Assembly: GCA_034508935.3 (NCBI GenBank)
Contig: CM067450.1
Span: 4,648,653-4,712,652, forward strand
DNA length: 64,000 nucleotides
Source of the DNA: Berghia stephanieae
Taxonomy: Eukaryota; Mollusca; Gastropoda; Nudibranchia; Aeolidiidae
Direction of reading: 5' to 3'
The translations under genes were made by a program, and so were the position numbers. Positions 48,301 to 58,512 of this stretch are shown here, piece after piece. Numbering within the stretch: the stretch's first letter is position 1; each line of letters begins with the position of its first letter. The notes under the pieces were generated by a model, which made no database searches, was not told where the DNA came from, and worked only from the letters and a program-made list of their open reading frames with translations.

Positions 48301-49369
48301 TCAAACCCTGGACCTTCTGGTCACACCACAAGATCACATAGCCGCACCTTAAAACCAATGACATTCTGATTTTTTTTTGGTATCTTCTCCATTGCTACAA
48401 AATCAAATAATTATAACCTATTCATTACAATAACTAGAGATAGTACAGACTTCTTACCATTAAGAATTTCAAATGGTGATTCTTCTGTACCGCTCCCTCT
48501 AAAGTCACCAAATCCTCTAAGACTCCTTAAATCACGGGGAAGTGATGGTACAAAATCATCTGTTGACAAATCAGGCAGTCTGGGTGGTGTATTCATTAAC
48601 AACAGAGTTATATCTTCATCAGAATCATCAGAAAATCTTGTAGCAGGTCTCCATGGCTGATTTGGTAGATTCTGGAACTGCAAGCCCCCCGATCGTTGAG
48701 GAGCAGAAGTGTTAGAAGACGAGGAAGTTGTGTTGTTACTGCCACTAGTGGCATTATTAGTCCTATACCTTCTCCTTGGGCTTGTTCCATTACTACTCCG
48801 TCTTCCTTTAGGACTGGATCGTGATGGAGCGGTAGAAGAGTTGCCAGCAGCACTGATACCACTTGCTGCAGTGGGTTGAAGTCTATTTCTGGTCTGTCTT
48901 CTGCTACTCCCAGCAGCTGCAGAAACTCCACCTGAACCCAATTCAACATCATCATGTGATGAGAATGTTGGAATTCCTTCCCCTCTATTTCTGACATTGG
49001 CAAGAGGTGAAACGCCTTCAGCAGATTCCGTTGATGGTTGATGACGAGTTCTAAATCGGATGTTTGGAATGTGTGGGAGTTGTTGTGTATTGTTCCTGGA
49101 AGAAGCTACATTGTTAGTAGTACTGCCTTCATCCCTTGATGAGTTTGCCTGATGGGAGTTTCGTTGACGATTTAAACTTAACAAAGATCTTCCATTTGAC
49201 CGAGGCTGTGTGCTTCTTGGATTAGCTCCTAAAGATGAAGTCCCATTATTTTGTTGTCCCGTGTCATGTGATGTAGCATTTGTGGGAGCTCTAAGACTGT
49301 GAAGTGTTCTTTCATTATCCATTTTAGTGTATCTGCAGCTCTTGGATTGAACAACTTACATTTAGACAC
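38504..49369 (-). CDS. RING-H2 E3 ubiquitin-protein ligase, seven exons
   Basis: Coding exons are 49322-48458, 47301-47147, 44919-44798, 43227-43187, 42140-42090, 41405-41145 and 38566-38504 (TGA 38504-38506). The protein is about 519 residues. Its N-terminal ~280 residues are Ser/Asn/Arg-rich and probably disordered (starts MDNERTLHSLRAP). Then come RDEEMARQLQQEEWER, ILGDGQFPPDGDDYE and MGEQIGAVSRGMSQRDI. The C-terminal RING-H2 runs CSICLSEF to CPICRKD. Its spacing C-x2-C-x14-C-x-H-x2-H-x2-C-x10-C-x2-C is complete. RING-H2 domains recruit E2 enzymes for ubiquitin transfer. The RING is split by an intron after DQWLK. A splice acceptor at 49370-49371 implies an upstream non-coding exon. Exon 3 ends in phase 2 but exon 4 must be entered in phase 1, so a small exon is missing or there is an error. 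The arrangement of IG-x-x-SRG-x-S before the RING recalls BIG BROTHER-type ligases; the exact orthologue is not claimed. Confidence 0.88.
38629..38835. repeat. Near-perfect palindrome, ~100 bp arms
   Basis: Left arm 38629-38729 and right arm 38735-38835 are reverse complements with very few mismatches, around a short GGTAT centre within AGTAGGCAGGTATTGCCTAC. It lies in the last intron of the RING gene, about 60 bp upstream of the final acceptor in transcript order. Confidence 0.92.
39210..39640 (-). mobile_element. S5 SINE with internal 47 bp tandem array
   Basis: A reverse S5 copy: CATGGAGCCGGAGTTAAG at the left, CCCAATCACTGCTGGATGG towards the head. Inside, 39289-39488 holds about four units of CAATAGCAATTGATTGCTAC + CCCTCAGATAGGATGCTAAT. 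It is in the last RING-gene intron. Confidence 0.75.
39651..39953 (-). mobile_element. S1 tRNA-derived SINE, full length
   Basis: Tail GAGCTTTATATAGCGC, head ACCACTAGACCACATAGCC. It is adjacent to the S5 copy in the same intron. Confidence 0.85.
40476..40652. mobile_element. Fold-back MITE copy
   Basis: The inverted arms include GAGTCCTTCAAATATA / GATAGTTGAAGGATG, with AAACCTTAAGTGAAGTCCC inside, as in the element at 14083. Confidence 0.65.
41010..41045 (+). ncRNA. Hammerhead-like core in a repeat
   Basis: CTGAAGA, then AAGGTTTTGAATC (a possible stem II) and GAAA, in the order of a hammerhead core (CUGANGA, stem II, GAAA). Self-cleaving activity is unproven; stems I and III are not clear. 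Confidence 0.35.
41495..41690 (+). mobile_element. S5 SINE
   Basis: Head CAGCTTAGTTGGTAGAG, then CCAGCAGTGATCGAGCAGC and GACTAGCATCCTATCC. It is in a RING-gene intron. Confidence 0.75.
42003..42076. repeat. Twin poly-C tracts
   Basis: Two runs of about 16-17 C, each near a TTGACCT(A/G)CC word: a short duplicated segment next to RING-gene exon 5. Confidence 0.85.
42240..42310. repeat. (GA)n microsatellite and poly-G
   Basis: GAGA repeat ending in about 12 G. It is in the intron upstream of RING-gene exon 5. Confidence 0.95.
42628..43152 (-). mobile_element. S2 retroelement
   Basis: Full-length copy, ending 35 bp from exon 4 of the RING gene (43187). Confidence 0.85.
43708..44580 (-). mobile_element. 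Cluster of three S2 copies
   Basis: A 3' fragment (43708-43845), a full copy (43854-44372) and a third copy without its 3' end (44365-44580) lie head to tail in RING-gene intron 3. The third repeats GTAGATTCCAATAGCAT. Confidence 0.75.
44688..44725 (+). ncRNA. Hammerhead-like core in a repeat
   Basis: TTGACGA, GGGTTTGTACCC (a good stem II hairpin) and GAAACGTC. This is close to the core seen in Penelope-like element hammerheads, but the first core base differs from consensus. Confidence 0.35.
45244..47084. mobile_element. hAT-like element hosting a LINE
   Basis: Terminal inverted repeats CAGAGCTGCCAACC and GGTTGGCAGCTCTG. It is flanked by TATATTA (45237-45243, 47085-47091). Without the LINE it is about 430 bp and non-coding, with GTACAAT words on both sides. 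It is in RING-gene intron 2. Confidence 0.82.
45526..46924 (-). mobile_element. RTE-like LINE, 5'-truncated copy 2
   Basis: Reverse transcriptase with RYADDTVLIA and KKGVRQGCVASPDLFN, open from the truncation point to the stop next to a GAAGAAGAA tail. A 10 bp duplication GTTTCTCAAT flanks it (45516-45525, 46925-46934). It lies within the hAT-like element. The longer open frame to 47059 is fortuitous read-through into host sequence. Confidence 0.92.
47990..48345 (-). mobile_element. S1 SINE with repeated head
   Basis: An S1 body and head; the head segment (CACCACTAGACCACATAGC) is followed by a second partial head (CACCACAAGATCACATAGCC). It is in RING-gene intron 1. Confidence 0.75.
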
Positions 49370-49380
49370 CTGAAAAAGAG

Positions 49381-49870
49381 TTTAAAATACAACGGCTTTT
49401 AAATAAATAAACTGTTTTTTATCATTATTAACATCAATCATTAAGTTTATAATTCAATTAAATGGAAATGTTTTCAACTGGTAATATTAAATCTGGTTTA
49501 CAAAAATGACAATTACCGTCTTTTTTGTGATAATTAATATGAGACCATTTTAATGTCTCATCGCTAGGTCAGTAAGCCATCCCTGTCGAGCACACAGCTT
49601 ACTAACTATTAAACACAACTAACAACACTTTTATTTTTATTTGCCCCTCTCCTGAAAACTGCAATCACAACAAGTTTGATGAGTGTGATGAATAGTGTTA
49701 AAACAAGGTGTGGAGATGTGCCTTGCAAAACATTGTGTGCTACTTTGTAGACCCCCATCAACAAACCGAGATGACTGTAAAGAATTATCCATACCCTAGA
49801 CTTAGGCCAGCAAAGTCACTGATAAGCCTAATTTGCTGGACAGACTATACCTACTATACTATACAATTAT
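49381..49870. other. RING-gene upstream region, nothing definite
   Basis: Should contain the intron after a non-coding first exon of the RING gene. No promoter element or exon is assigned. Confidence 0.35.
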
Positions 49871-49874
49871 ATAT

Positions 49875-51866
49875 GTGCGGCTATGTGGTCTAGTGGTAAG
49901 ACACTCGTTTTCGGATCGATCGTCACATTCTCTCACCATACTCAGGTGTAAAATGAGTACCTGGTCATTAACAGCATTGTCTCTGTTGAAAAAAATCGTA
50001 ATATCACCTAACAGGCATCATGTCCCGTCCTAAATGTTCAATGTTGCTATTGAATTGGCCAGGGACCCCTTGTAGTAAAGCGCTTTGAGCATGTTTTGTG
50101 GATATTGCGCTATTCTTCTTCTTCTTCTAGGTTCCATGCCTGGTCCAGGCTTCGGATACTGCATGAATTATCTCTCTCCATTCCTCCCTGTCTCTTGCTT
50201 TTTCAAACAGCTCTTGGATTGTTAGGTTGGTGAAGCCCTTCAGTTGGTCTATGAGTGTTTTTCTTTGTCTCCCCCGGGCGCGTTTACCAGGTATTTTTCC
50301 ACAACTTGCCAGGTATTCATTCTTATCTTTCCTTACTATGTGTCCGAAAAAGGATAGTTGTCGATCCACTATTAAGGGCATTAGTTTCCTTTGTTGGTAT
50401 GTTTGTTTTAGCACTTCTTCGTTCGTTTTGTGTGCAGTATACGATATTCTCTGCGTCCTTCTCAAGCACCACATTTCAAAAGCTTCAATGTTCTTTTGTG
50501 TTTCTGCATTTGTAGTCCAGCTTTCGCATCCGTAGAACAAGATTGGCCACACGTAGCACTTCAAGACTCGGAATCTAATCCCGAACGACATCTGTTTGTT
50601 TTTCAAAATGTTTCCCAGGTCCATGAAGGCCTGTTTGGCTTGAGTTATTCTTGCTCGTATGTCTCGGTTACATCTTCCATCTGTTGTCACTATTGAACCT
50701 AGGTATTTAAAACTTTCTACGTTGGTAAGCTGCTCGCCGTGAATCGTTATATTGCAGGTGTTGTTGTTTTCGGGGTTTTTCTGTATTACCATGCATTCTG
50801 TTTTGGTGATATTCACTTCCATTCCCTTGGCTTCACTATCTACTACCACTTTGTCAACAATCTTTTGAAGTTGGATTTCTGATGTTGCAATGAGTACCGT
50901 ATCGTCTGCGTATCTTATATTATTTATGTTGTGACCTCCTACTTTTATTCCCTCCATATTATTTATGCCCCTCATGATTGTTTCTTGGTATAGATTAAAC
51001 AGATCTGGTGAGGCAACACACCCTTGACGGACTCCTTTCTTAATAGGAATGGAATTTCCTGTAGAGTTTCCGATTTTGATAGATGCCTGCTGGGTGTAGT
51101 ATAATGTTTGCATGAGTCTGAGGTCTTTCTCATCAGCGCCAATGGAGTGCAGTTGTTTTAGTATTTCTTCGTGGCGTACTCTATCAAAACCTTTTTTGTA
51201 GTCGACAAAACAGAGGTATAGTGGGGTCTGAACCTGTATAGCTCTTTCACTTAAAACACGGAGGAGGTATATTGCGTTCCTTGTCCCTCTGTCAGGTTGG
51301 AATCCATATTGTTCTTCTGCGATTTCGGGGTTAATCTTATTCCTTAGCCTGTTGATAATTATACGCAACAGTATTTTGTTGATGTGACTTATTAAACTTA
51401 TAGTTCTAAAATTTTCGCATCTGACTGCACCTGCTTTCTTTGGTATTGCTATGAAAATAGAGTTACAGAGATCTTCTGGGATTTTCCTAGTATTGTATAT
51501 ATTGTTGAATAATATGTGAAGTTCATCAATTGCTAGATCTCCTAGGCTTTTTAATACCTCTACAGATATTTCATCAGGGCCTGTTGCTTTACCATCCTTC
51601 ATTCGTTCCATGGCATGTTCAATTTCACTTTTGGTGATGTTTGGTCCGCTTAATGGTGCTTTGAATTTCAGTGGTGGTTCATTTCTATTTGGATCATTGT
51701 ACAGTTCGCCTATGTATTCTACCCATCGGCTTTCTATATGTTGTTCTTCAAATAGCAGTTCCCCTTGTTTGTTTTGGATACAACTTCCTGCTGCTTTGCT
51801 TTTCCTTTTCCCTGATAGTTCTTTTATTCTTTGGTGAGCTTGTTGCGCTATATAAAAGCTAAAAAA
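49875..51866 (+). mobile_element. S1 SINE split by a LINE
   Basis: S1 occupies 49875-50112 and resumes at 51844-51866 (TTGCGCTATATAAAAGC). The duplication TTGCGCTA (50105-50112, 51844-51851) marks the LINE insertion within the SINE tail. The B-box segment of this S1 is deleted. Confidence 0.85.
50113..51843 (-). mobile_element. RTE-like LINE, 5'-truncated copy 3 (longest)
   Basis: It encodes the linker HQRIKELSGKRKSKAAGS, the RT start KDGKATGPDEISVEVLKSLG, the catalytic RYADDTVLIA and a C-terminal module, in one frame from the 5' truncation to the TAG at 50127-50129. The endonuclease is absent, so this is not an autonomous copy. Confidence 0.92.
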
Positions 51867-52264
51867 ATATATGGTATTAGAAAATATAATGTGTTTATTT
51901 CAAATGCCAACCATGCCCATGCCTTTCCCCTCGCTAATTTTTCTCAACATTATAATTATGCATTTCTATTCCATTGTGATGGCAATGTACCGAAGAGTAC
52001 ATATTAGTAATATTAGCAGGGCCTGGCACTGATAATGGAACGCAACTATGGGCTTGATTTAACATTGTAGATCTATCTATCTAGAGTAATGGACAACACT
52101 TTGCCTTAGTTTGAGTTCGAATTTCCATACAAGTACAAGAGTCAAGAGTAAGAAGAGTAAGAGTCCAAACAATATGGTTTATCAGACTCGTCGCAATTTT
52201 ATTGTTTTTTCGGCTAACACTACTAACATATAAAAATTGCCTGCTATTTATCTTGAGTCTCTGA
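51867..52264. other. No recognised feature
   Basis: AT-rich sequence between the S1/LINE composite and a second LINE fragment. Confidence 0.35.
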
Positions 52265-52373
52265 CAAAGACACTAGAAAAGAAACTCAGCATTTGAGATG
52301 TGGACCTATAGAAGAATTGCAAGGGTATCCTGGAAGGAAAAGAAAACAAATCATCAAGTACTCCAAACTTTAG

Positions 52374-53201
52374 GTAGGCACTTTGATAAAATTTTCAAAC
52401 TCAAAATATCTTGATTTGACTAAGTCAAGGGGATGGGACTTGAAAAAAAACATAAAATTTGATACCTTATTTGTTTCTCTACGACCTACGGTTCCAGAGT
52501 TATCTATAGTTTTCTATTGAAATTTTTTGTCAATTTTACAGAGAGAATCTGTGATCTCACCGCTGCCTCAAAACCAGCATCTCGCGGCGATCGGGAAATT
52601 TTGAGTTTTGCAGTCAACACGGCCCACTTATTGTTTTCAGTAATTTGGTTTCAATTAAAAAATAAATGGCAAATGTTAGGTATCATTTTAAAGGTCAGAA
52701 AATAAGCTTTATTTTCATATAAATCATATTCATGTATGGAAAATATGGAAAAAATTAAGGATAAATGAAATGTAAAAAAATATGAGGTTTTTGTCAAAAA
52801 AAGTGGGGTTGATGGCGGGAAAAATAAAATAATGAGCGAGTGTATCAATTTTGATGAAATTTGGCAGGGATATTCTTCAATTAATTGTCTATCGATGTAT
52901 GAAGTATAATTAAAATGTATCCATAATTTAAAAAGTTCTTATAATTCAAAAATTTATAAATTGTTATTACATAAGCTTTCTGAGAAATACAATCAGGAAT
53001 TAAGAATGAAATACACCGTTAGAAAGCTTGTTTTGTGCCCTTTATAATGATACCAAAATTATTCACATAGGTTCACAAATAACGCCATGGTGACCAAAAC
53101 AGTAAAGGGTCAAAAATAAAGTTCCAAAAAACGAGTTTCACCTTGCTCAGTGAGTCTATCGGCGGCCACATGACCGGAGTTATCAACAAAGTGCCTACTT
53201 T
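52374..53201. mobile_element. 828 bp DNA element inserted in the LINE
   Basis: Ends GTAGGCACTTTG and CAAAGTGCCTAC (+TTT), flanked by ACTTTAG (52367-52373, 53202-53208). The interrupted LINE reading QTLGITS rejoins across it. It is non-coding; the superfamily is uncertain. Confidence 0.78.
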
Positions 53202-53379
53202 ACTTTAGGAATAACATCAACAACGATCATTTCAACTATTAGAAAGAGGATAACCCGATATTTCGCCACATCAGAAGGCACGACTCACTACAGAAGACCA
53301 TTGCAGAGGGAAAGATAGAAGGCAAGCATAGTCGAGGACGAAGGACAAGCTGGCTTGGAAATGTCGTAGTCGTACGTAG

Positions 53380-53878
53380 CAGGGTTGCCAGTTTGGCATT
53401 TTAAATGCCAGATTCCAAAAATCTGGCATTTTTGAAAACCGTTTGGCATTAGAAAAATCATTTGGCATTTGGCATTTTCATTTGGCATTTTCTTTTCTTG
53501 TATATTATACTTCAAATGACACCTTTTCTTAATTATTTCTAAACGCGTAAAAACAAACATCTTCACATTTCTTTTTCATTCTTAAAATCCAACCGTGGTG
53601 TAGTGGTTTAGCACTCCACTTAGTAGTCAGTAGGTAAATAATTACCCCAACAGGAAATTTAGTATAATTCAAAAAAAAAAAAATAAATAAATAAATAAAT
53701 AAAAGAAAAAGAAAAGAAAACACGCAAGCCACCAGGATATGATAGTAAATTGTCTATCAAAAGTGAGTAGTTTTCTTAGTGGGGGTGGGAGTCAACAGAC
53801 TTTGGCATCTTTTTGAGTGTTTTGGCATTTTTTGAGTCTTCCCCTGGCATTTTGTTGAAAAATAATCTGGCAACCCTG
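53380..53878. mobile_element. hAT MITE, 499 bp
   Basis: Termini CAGGGTTGCCAG / CTGGCAACCCTG with an exact 8 bp duplication GTACGTAG (53372-53379, 53879-53886). It has GGCATTT/AAATGCC-rich subterminal repeats. A tRNA A-box-like GGTGTAGTGGTTTAGC lies inside (53596-53611). The hAT assignment follows from the 8 bp duplication and CAG termini. Confidence 0.92.
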
Positions 53879-54337
53879 GTACGTAGGAATAGGAAGCCCC
53901 ATAAATCAATGTGCGAAACTCGCAGATGAGAGAGAGAGAGATGGCGAACCATGATCTCCAACGTCGTGTCCGACATGGAACATCGGTAAAGATAAGGGTG
54001 TCTTGAGCAGCATAAAAGATCTGGCTAACAAAACATCGGTAAAGTTACTCCACTCGGCAGGGACTCGGGGACCACGACACGGACGTATACCTGAATGAAT
54101 GAGAATGGCCAGCCACCAGATCCCGACTTTTGGCGAAGTGAAGAGGAAAAATCCGAAAAATAGTCTTGAATCTCGAGATTGAGGAACGCTGAAAAAGTCA
54201 GCTCAGACGCTTATGCATGGCTAATGTCTTATTCCTCTATTCCAACGTAAAAATTAAAGAGAAGATAAAGGTTTTACACTCGGAAACTATGCAAAACAGT
54301 AGGGTAACTTACTTTCCTCGTACCTTCTAGAGCGAGA

Positions 54338-54922
54338 CAGGGTTGCCAGATTATTTTTCAACAAAATGCCAGGGGAAGACTCAAAAAATGCCAAAACACT
54401 CAAAAAAATGCCAAAGTCTGTTGACTCCCACCCCTACTAAGAAAACTACTCACTTTTGATATATTTCGATAGACAATTTACTATCATATCCTGGTGGCTT
54501 GCGTGTTTTCTTTTCTTTTTTTAAAAAATTATACTAAATGTTTTACCTACTGACTACTTAGTGGAGTGCTAAACCACTACACCACGGTTGGATTTTAAGA
54601 ATGAAAAAGAAATACATTAACATGAAAGGTAAATACGTAAACAGTTAAATACTTGTCGAGGGCTGAATTTGAGTGAATATCTGAGGGAGGCAGGGCTAGT
54701 TCAGGGTGTGAGTTTTAATAACAAAGTTTTCCGATGTGAAGAGATTTGTTTTTACGCGTTTAGATATAATTAAGAAAAGGTGCCATTTGAAGTATAATAT
54801 ACAAGAAAAGAAAATGCCAAATGAAAATGCCAAATGCCAAATGATTTTTCTAATGCCAAACGGTTTTCAAAAATGCCAGATTTTTGGAATCTGGCATTTA
54901 AAATGCCAAACTGGCAACCCTG
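54338..54922. mobile_element. hAT MITE, 585 bp, inverted relative to the first
   Basis: Same termini, with an exact 8 bp duplication GAGCGAGA (54330-54337, 54923-54930). It carries about 130 bp of extra internal sequence (around 54610-54740) that 53380-53878 lacks. Confidence 0.92.
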
Positions 54923-54930
54923 GAGCGAGA

Positions 54931-55584
54931 GTGAGCGAGTAGATGTTGGTCGAAGTAATTGTATGGTGTTAAGGACGCTATTTTGCTTTTGATCCGCAAA
55001 ATAAATGAATCAATACACATGTAAGGCAAACAAATGGAAACATTGGTTACGTGTATTCGGTCAAGGTTAACTGGAAGCTATCTATAAACCTGTATTTTAA
55101 TAGGATTAAGATATTGCACGATCATCATCAAATTTAAATTAGCGATTCAGACGTGGTGGAATTTTAATTAATGGCAAAGCATTCATGTGGTTCCCTCATA
55201 CATTGAAAATAGGAAAACTGCTCTGACTGCCACAAGTCCATACAAAATAATCGATTTGAAGTAAACAACAAAAGACGTGACCATAAAGCTGTTAAAAAGC
55301 TAAATTGATAGACTAAAGAATAAGAATAAGAGGTACATTGTAATGTTAACAATTTGTTCGATCAAAGACCGAGATCAAAAATAATTGATGTAAACGTACA
55401 TGAGTAACTTAGACTTAACTCCAGATTTAGAGTTCTGATGGCTGGTGCCATCACTCTAACTCTAACTCTATCCATCGCAGCAGCAGGAGTCACTACTGAG
55501 CCTGAGCAGTGGCAGTGGTGCCCGCCTGCCGCCTACGTTCACTCAACACACGGGGCCTGAATGGTAGCCTGTCGGGTTATTTGT
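54931..55584. other. No recognised feature
   Basis: Mixed sequence with no supported exon. A short ACTCTAACTCTAACTCTA repeat lies at 55455-55472. Confidence 0.35.
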
Positions 55585-55644
55585 TTCTAAGGTTTTACGG
55601 CGCTTGCAACACATTTATGTCATTTCAGCACCAGTAAAAAGAAA

Positions 55645-56389
55645 CGTAGTGTTTTGATGCACCTCCGTTGACGGTGTATCTTAACGGATCGTTTTTATAC
55701 ACCTCCGTCACGCATGCGCATTCCACCCAATTTCATTAGCGATATTGTGTTTCTGTATTTGGATATGGCGAAAGTTATATTGTGACATCTATAGGATGTT
55801 TTTGTTAATAAATTTATATAAAAATAATAATAATTTAAAAAATCGAAATATAAAACCAGAAAATAGAAGTTGCATTGAAGGTAAAATAATGTTTAGGAAA
55901 GACCTTATTAAATGTGATGAACAGTTAGGTGGCTCCGTAGCGGAGTGGACAAGCTTTCAGACTCCAACCTTGAAAGTACTGGGTTCGATTCCGATTGTTG
56001 ACATTTTGTTGTTGTTCTTTTTTTTTTTTTTGGATTTACTTTGTTTTTGTTTGCTTTTTTTCTTTTTTTTTTTTTTCAAAAACGTTTTATCATGGTTTTA
56101 AAAGTCTTCGATTTTAATTTTCTAAAATTATTTATTTATTTGAGATCAGTATTTGTGTGCCATGTTTCTTTTTACTTTTGATTTATTAAATTATTGTTAT
56201 TATTCTTTAATTTATTGTCATTGTACATCGGTAATCACTAAGCAGCGTGCTAAACTACAATCTAAAACTATTTAAACCTCATGGACGTATGCAGCAACAT
56301 TTTCATTAATTTACCATCACCGCCAACGGAGGTGCATAAAAACGGTGCGTTTTTGTACACCTCCAACGGAGGTGTATAAAAACGCCACC
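55645..56389. mobile_element. 745 bp MULE-like element with tRNA-like cargo
   Basis: Imperfect inverted termini share GTGTTTTGATGCACCTCC / GGAGGTGTATAAAAACGCC. A 9 bp duplication AAAAAGAAA flanks it (55636-55644, 56390-56398). It is non-coding apart from a pol III-like segment at 55929-55993. The MULE label rests on the 9 bp duplication and is tentative. Confidence 0.72.
55929..55993 (+). other. tRNA-like segment (A and B boxes)
   Basis: Contains TAGCGGAGTGG (A-box match) and GGGTTCGATTCC (B-box match) at tRNA spacing, followed by T-rich sequence. A clean acceptor stem is not evident, so it is probably a tRNA-derived SINE head and not a working tRNA. Confidence 0.5.
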
Positions 56390-57039
56390 AAAAAGAAATT
56401 GAGACAGTGAACAATTCTGGAAGTACCCAAGTAAAAGTAAGACAAAGTTTTGACAAAGAAGACCGGTTCATATTGTCTAGTCATATAGGGAACAGATGAA
56501 GATTCCAAGAGCATAATATCAATGTACCTACTTAGTTTGAGATCACCAAAAACTCCTATCAAGTTATCGACACTAGCACAAACTCCCACTGAGAAGAATA
56601 CACTCAAATGTTTACAGAATATATATATAAAACAGAAAGCATAACTGAAAAGACATAACAGAGAGATGATTGACAAGGAAAAAAATCATCTCCCAAAACT
56701 AAAACTGAATATTTGATTCCTTCTCAGTTAAGGACTCCAGCAAGGGCCAGGACAAAGTCCCAATCCCATACCAAGACAAAGACAGAAAGAAACTCTGAAA
56801 AAAGATCTCGTGCCCATGGGAGGTCAAAGGACCCCACCCAGATAGCCTTTTTAAGCACTTATACCAAGCGTATATATCCAAGGTTTTTCTGACATAATTT
56901 TCTCTATTTCAACAAAGCGTAGCAAAATTGCTCTCTTTGTTTTCGTTCACTACTTTATACACTTCCATAAATATAAGAGTGCAGTGGGTGAGTGAGTCCC
57001 TTGAACCTCCTGAGTGAGGAGAAGAAGAAAGAGGAGGAA

Positions 57040-57263
57040 GAGGAGCTTACTAGATTTTTGCTACTTTTCGAAATTGGAGCAAATTTTAAAAATAAGCATG
57101 TGCATAGATAGTTTTATTCAACTACCATTAACATGTAAAAAGTTCAAAACATTAGCTATGATACTACGCCTATAATTTGTCTCATAAAAATGTAATAAAT
57201 AGGCATGGGGTAAAAGTAACCCTGAGTAAACTACGGATGTAGTCGGTGTTAGGGTTGGGTAAG
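57040..57263 (-). mobile_element. TTAA MITE, second copy
   Basis: Inverted relative to 61622-61838: AAAATAAGCATGTGCATAG, GGCATGGGGTAAAAGTAACC and GGTGTTAGGGTTG. The right end is followed by TTAA (57264-57267). The left terminus is decayed. Confidence 0.7.
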
Positions 57264-57267
57264 TTAA

Positions 57268-57825
57268 GATGTTCATTTCATGAAAAATAATCCATAAATG
57301 GAAACTGATTTTAATCTATCAAATATTTCCTAATAAAATAAATCTTTATATTTGTCTTACAAGTAGCTTCTGTATTGCATTTTCTTAAGGAAATTGGAAG
57401 AGATTTCTAAATAGAAGGGGCAGCATGAGAAAAAGACCTTTCAGAAAACTTTTGATAGCCTTTTGGGGGGGGGGGGGGGGGAGGGGGGGGGAACAGTTAA
57501 TCGGAGATGATCATTAGACCTTAAATTTCTGAAATGAGAGTACAATGCAATAAGGTTGCATACATATGACAAGTTGCATAAGCAATGCTTTATTACCCCC
57601 CTTTTACATTTTTCCAAAAATTCCTATTACTGTCATTCGTCACCAATCAAACGCTAATAATGTGATTTTAAAATGTATTTTACTTTTCCTTCTTTCTTAT
57701 TTTTTATCAACTCATACCATTTTTTTCAAAAGACTATAATTCCCATTCTTTCTCCATCTTCTGCTATTCAAATGCATGCATGTTACATCCTTCACTGACC
57801 ACACTAGCCTAGCACAGATCACTCC
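57268..57825. other. No recognised feature, with poly-G tract
   Basis: A G-rich run at 57465-57491, otherwise AT-rich sequence without supported features. Confidence 0.4.
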
Positions 57826-58308
57826 TGGGTGGGGTTCCTGACCTCCCGTAGTGGGCAGAGAGGTACTTGCTGTCTCTTCTATCCCCCTGTATTTGTTTTC
57901 CAATTGCTTTTTGTCTTTGTCTTGGAATGAGATTACTTAGTTTTATCCTGACCCTGGCTGGAGTCCTTGGCTGGGAGGGAAACAGTCAAATGTATAGTTA
58001 TAGTTTTGGAAGATTATATTTTTTTACTTGTAAATCATCTCTCTCTTATGTACTGTAATTTTTTATTTTAAACATTTGAGTGTATTCCTCTACGTGGGAT
58101 CCTGTGCTTGTGTCTGGGTGAGACTTTTAGGTGATCTCAAACTAAGTACACTGATAGTGTGCTCTTGGAATCTACATCTGTTCCCGATTTGAACCATTTC
58201 CCCTATGTCTTTTTTCCTCAAGTCCTTTTAATTGTACATCTAGAATGTTTTTACTGGTGCTGATATGACCTAAACGTGTTGTGCAAGCGCTGTGAAACCC
58301 TTAAAAAA
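57826..58308 (+). mobile_element. S2 retroelement, plus strand
   Basis: Runs from GGGTGGGGTTCCTGACC to GCAAGCGCTGTGAAACCC and a short A-run. A CT microsatellite begins immediately downstream. Confidence 0.85.
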
Positions 58309-58317
58309 AACAACCTC

Positions 58318-58512
<195 letters not shown>

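Larger units (their letters stand above)
52265..54000 (+). mobile_element. Second LINE family, C-terminal fragment, twice interrupted
   Basis: LINE RT C-terminal peptides appear in order: FEMWTYRRIARVSWKEKK (52288-52340), HIRRHDSLQKTIAEGKIEG and SRGRRTSWLGN (53263-53362), and DERERWRTMISNVVSDMEHR (53925-53985). Two DNA elements interrupt it (52374-53201 and 53380-53878). One frame shift lies near 53265. Confidence 0.85.
55585..56850 (-). mobile_element. S2 retroelement split by a MULE-like element
   Basis: The S2 3' end is at 55585-55644 (GGTTTTACGGCGCTTGC). The rest resumes at 56390 and runs to GGGAGGTCAAAGGACCCC near 56840. Confidence 0.82.

Noticed and set aside
50227-50535. Plus-strand 102-codon frame, also at 45639 and (minus strand) 10221
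   Set aside because: It occurs identically opposite every LINE copy, so it is an antisense shadow of the reverse transcriptase.
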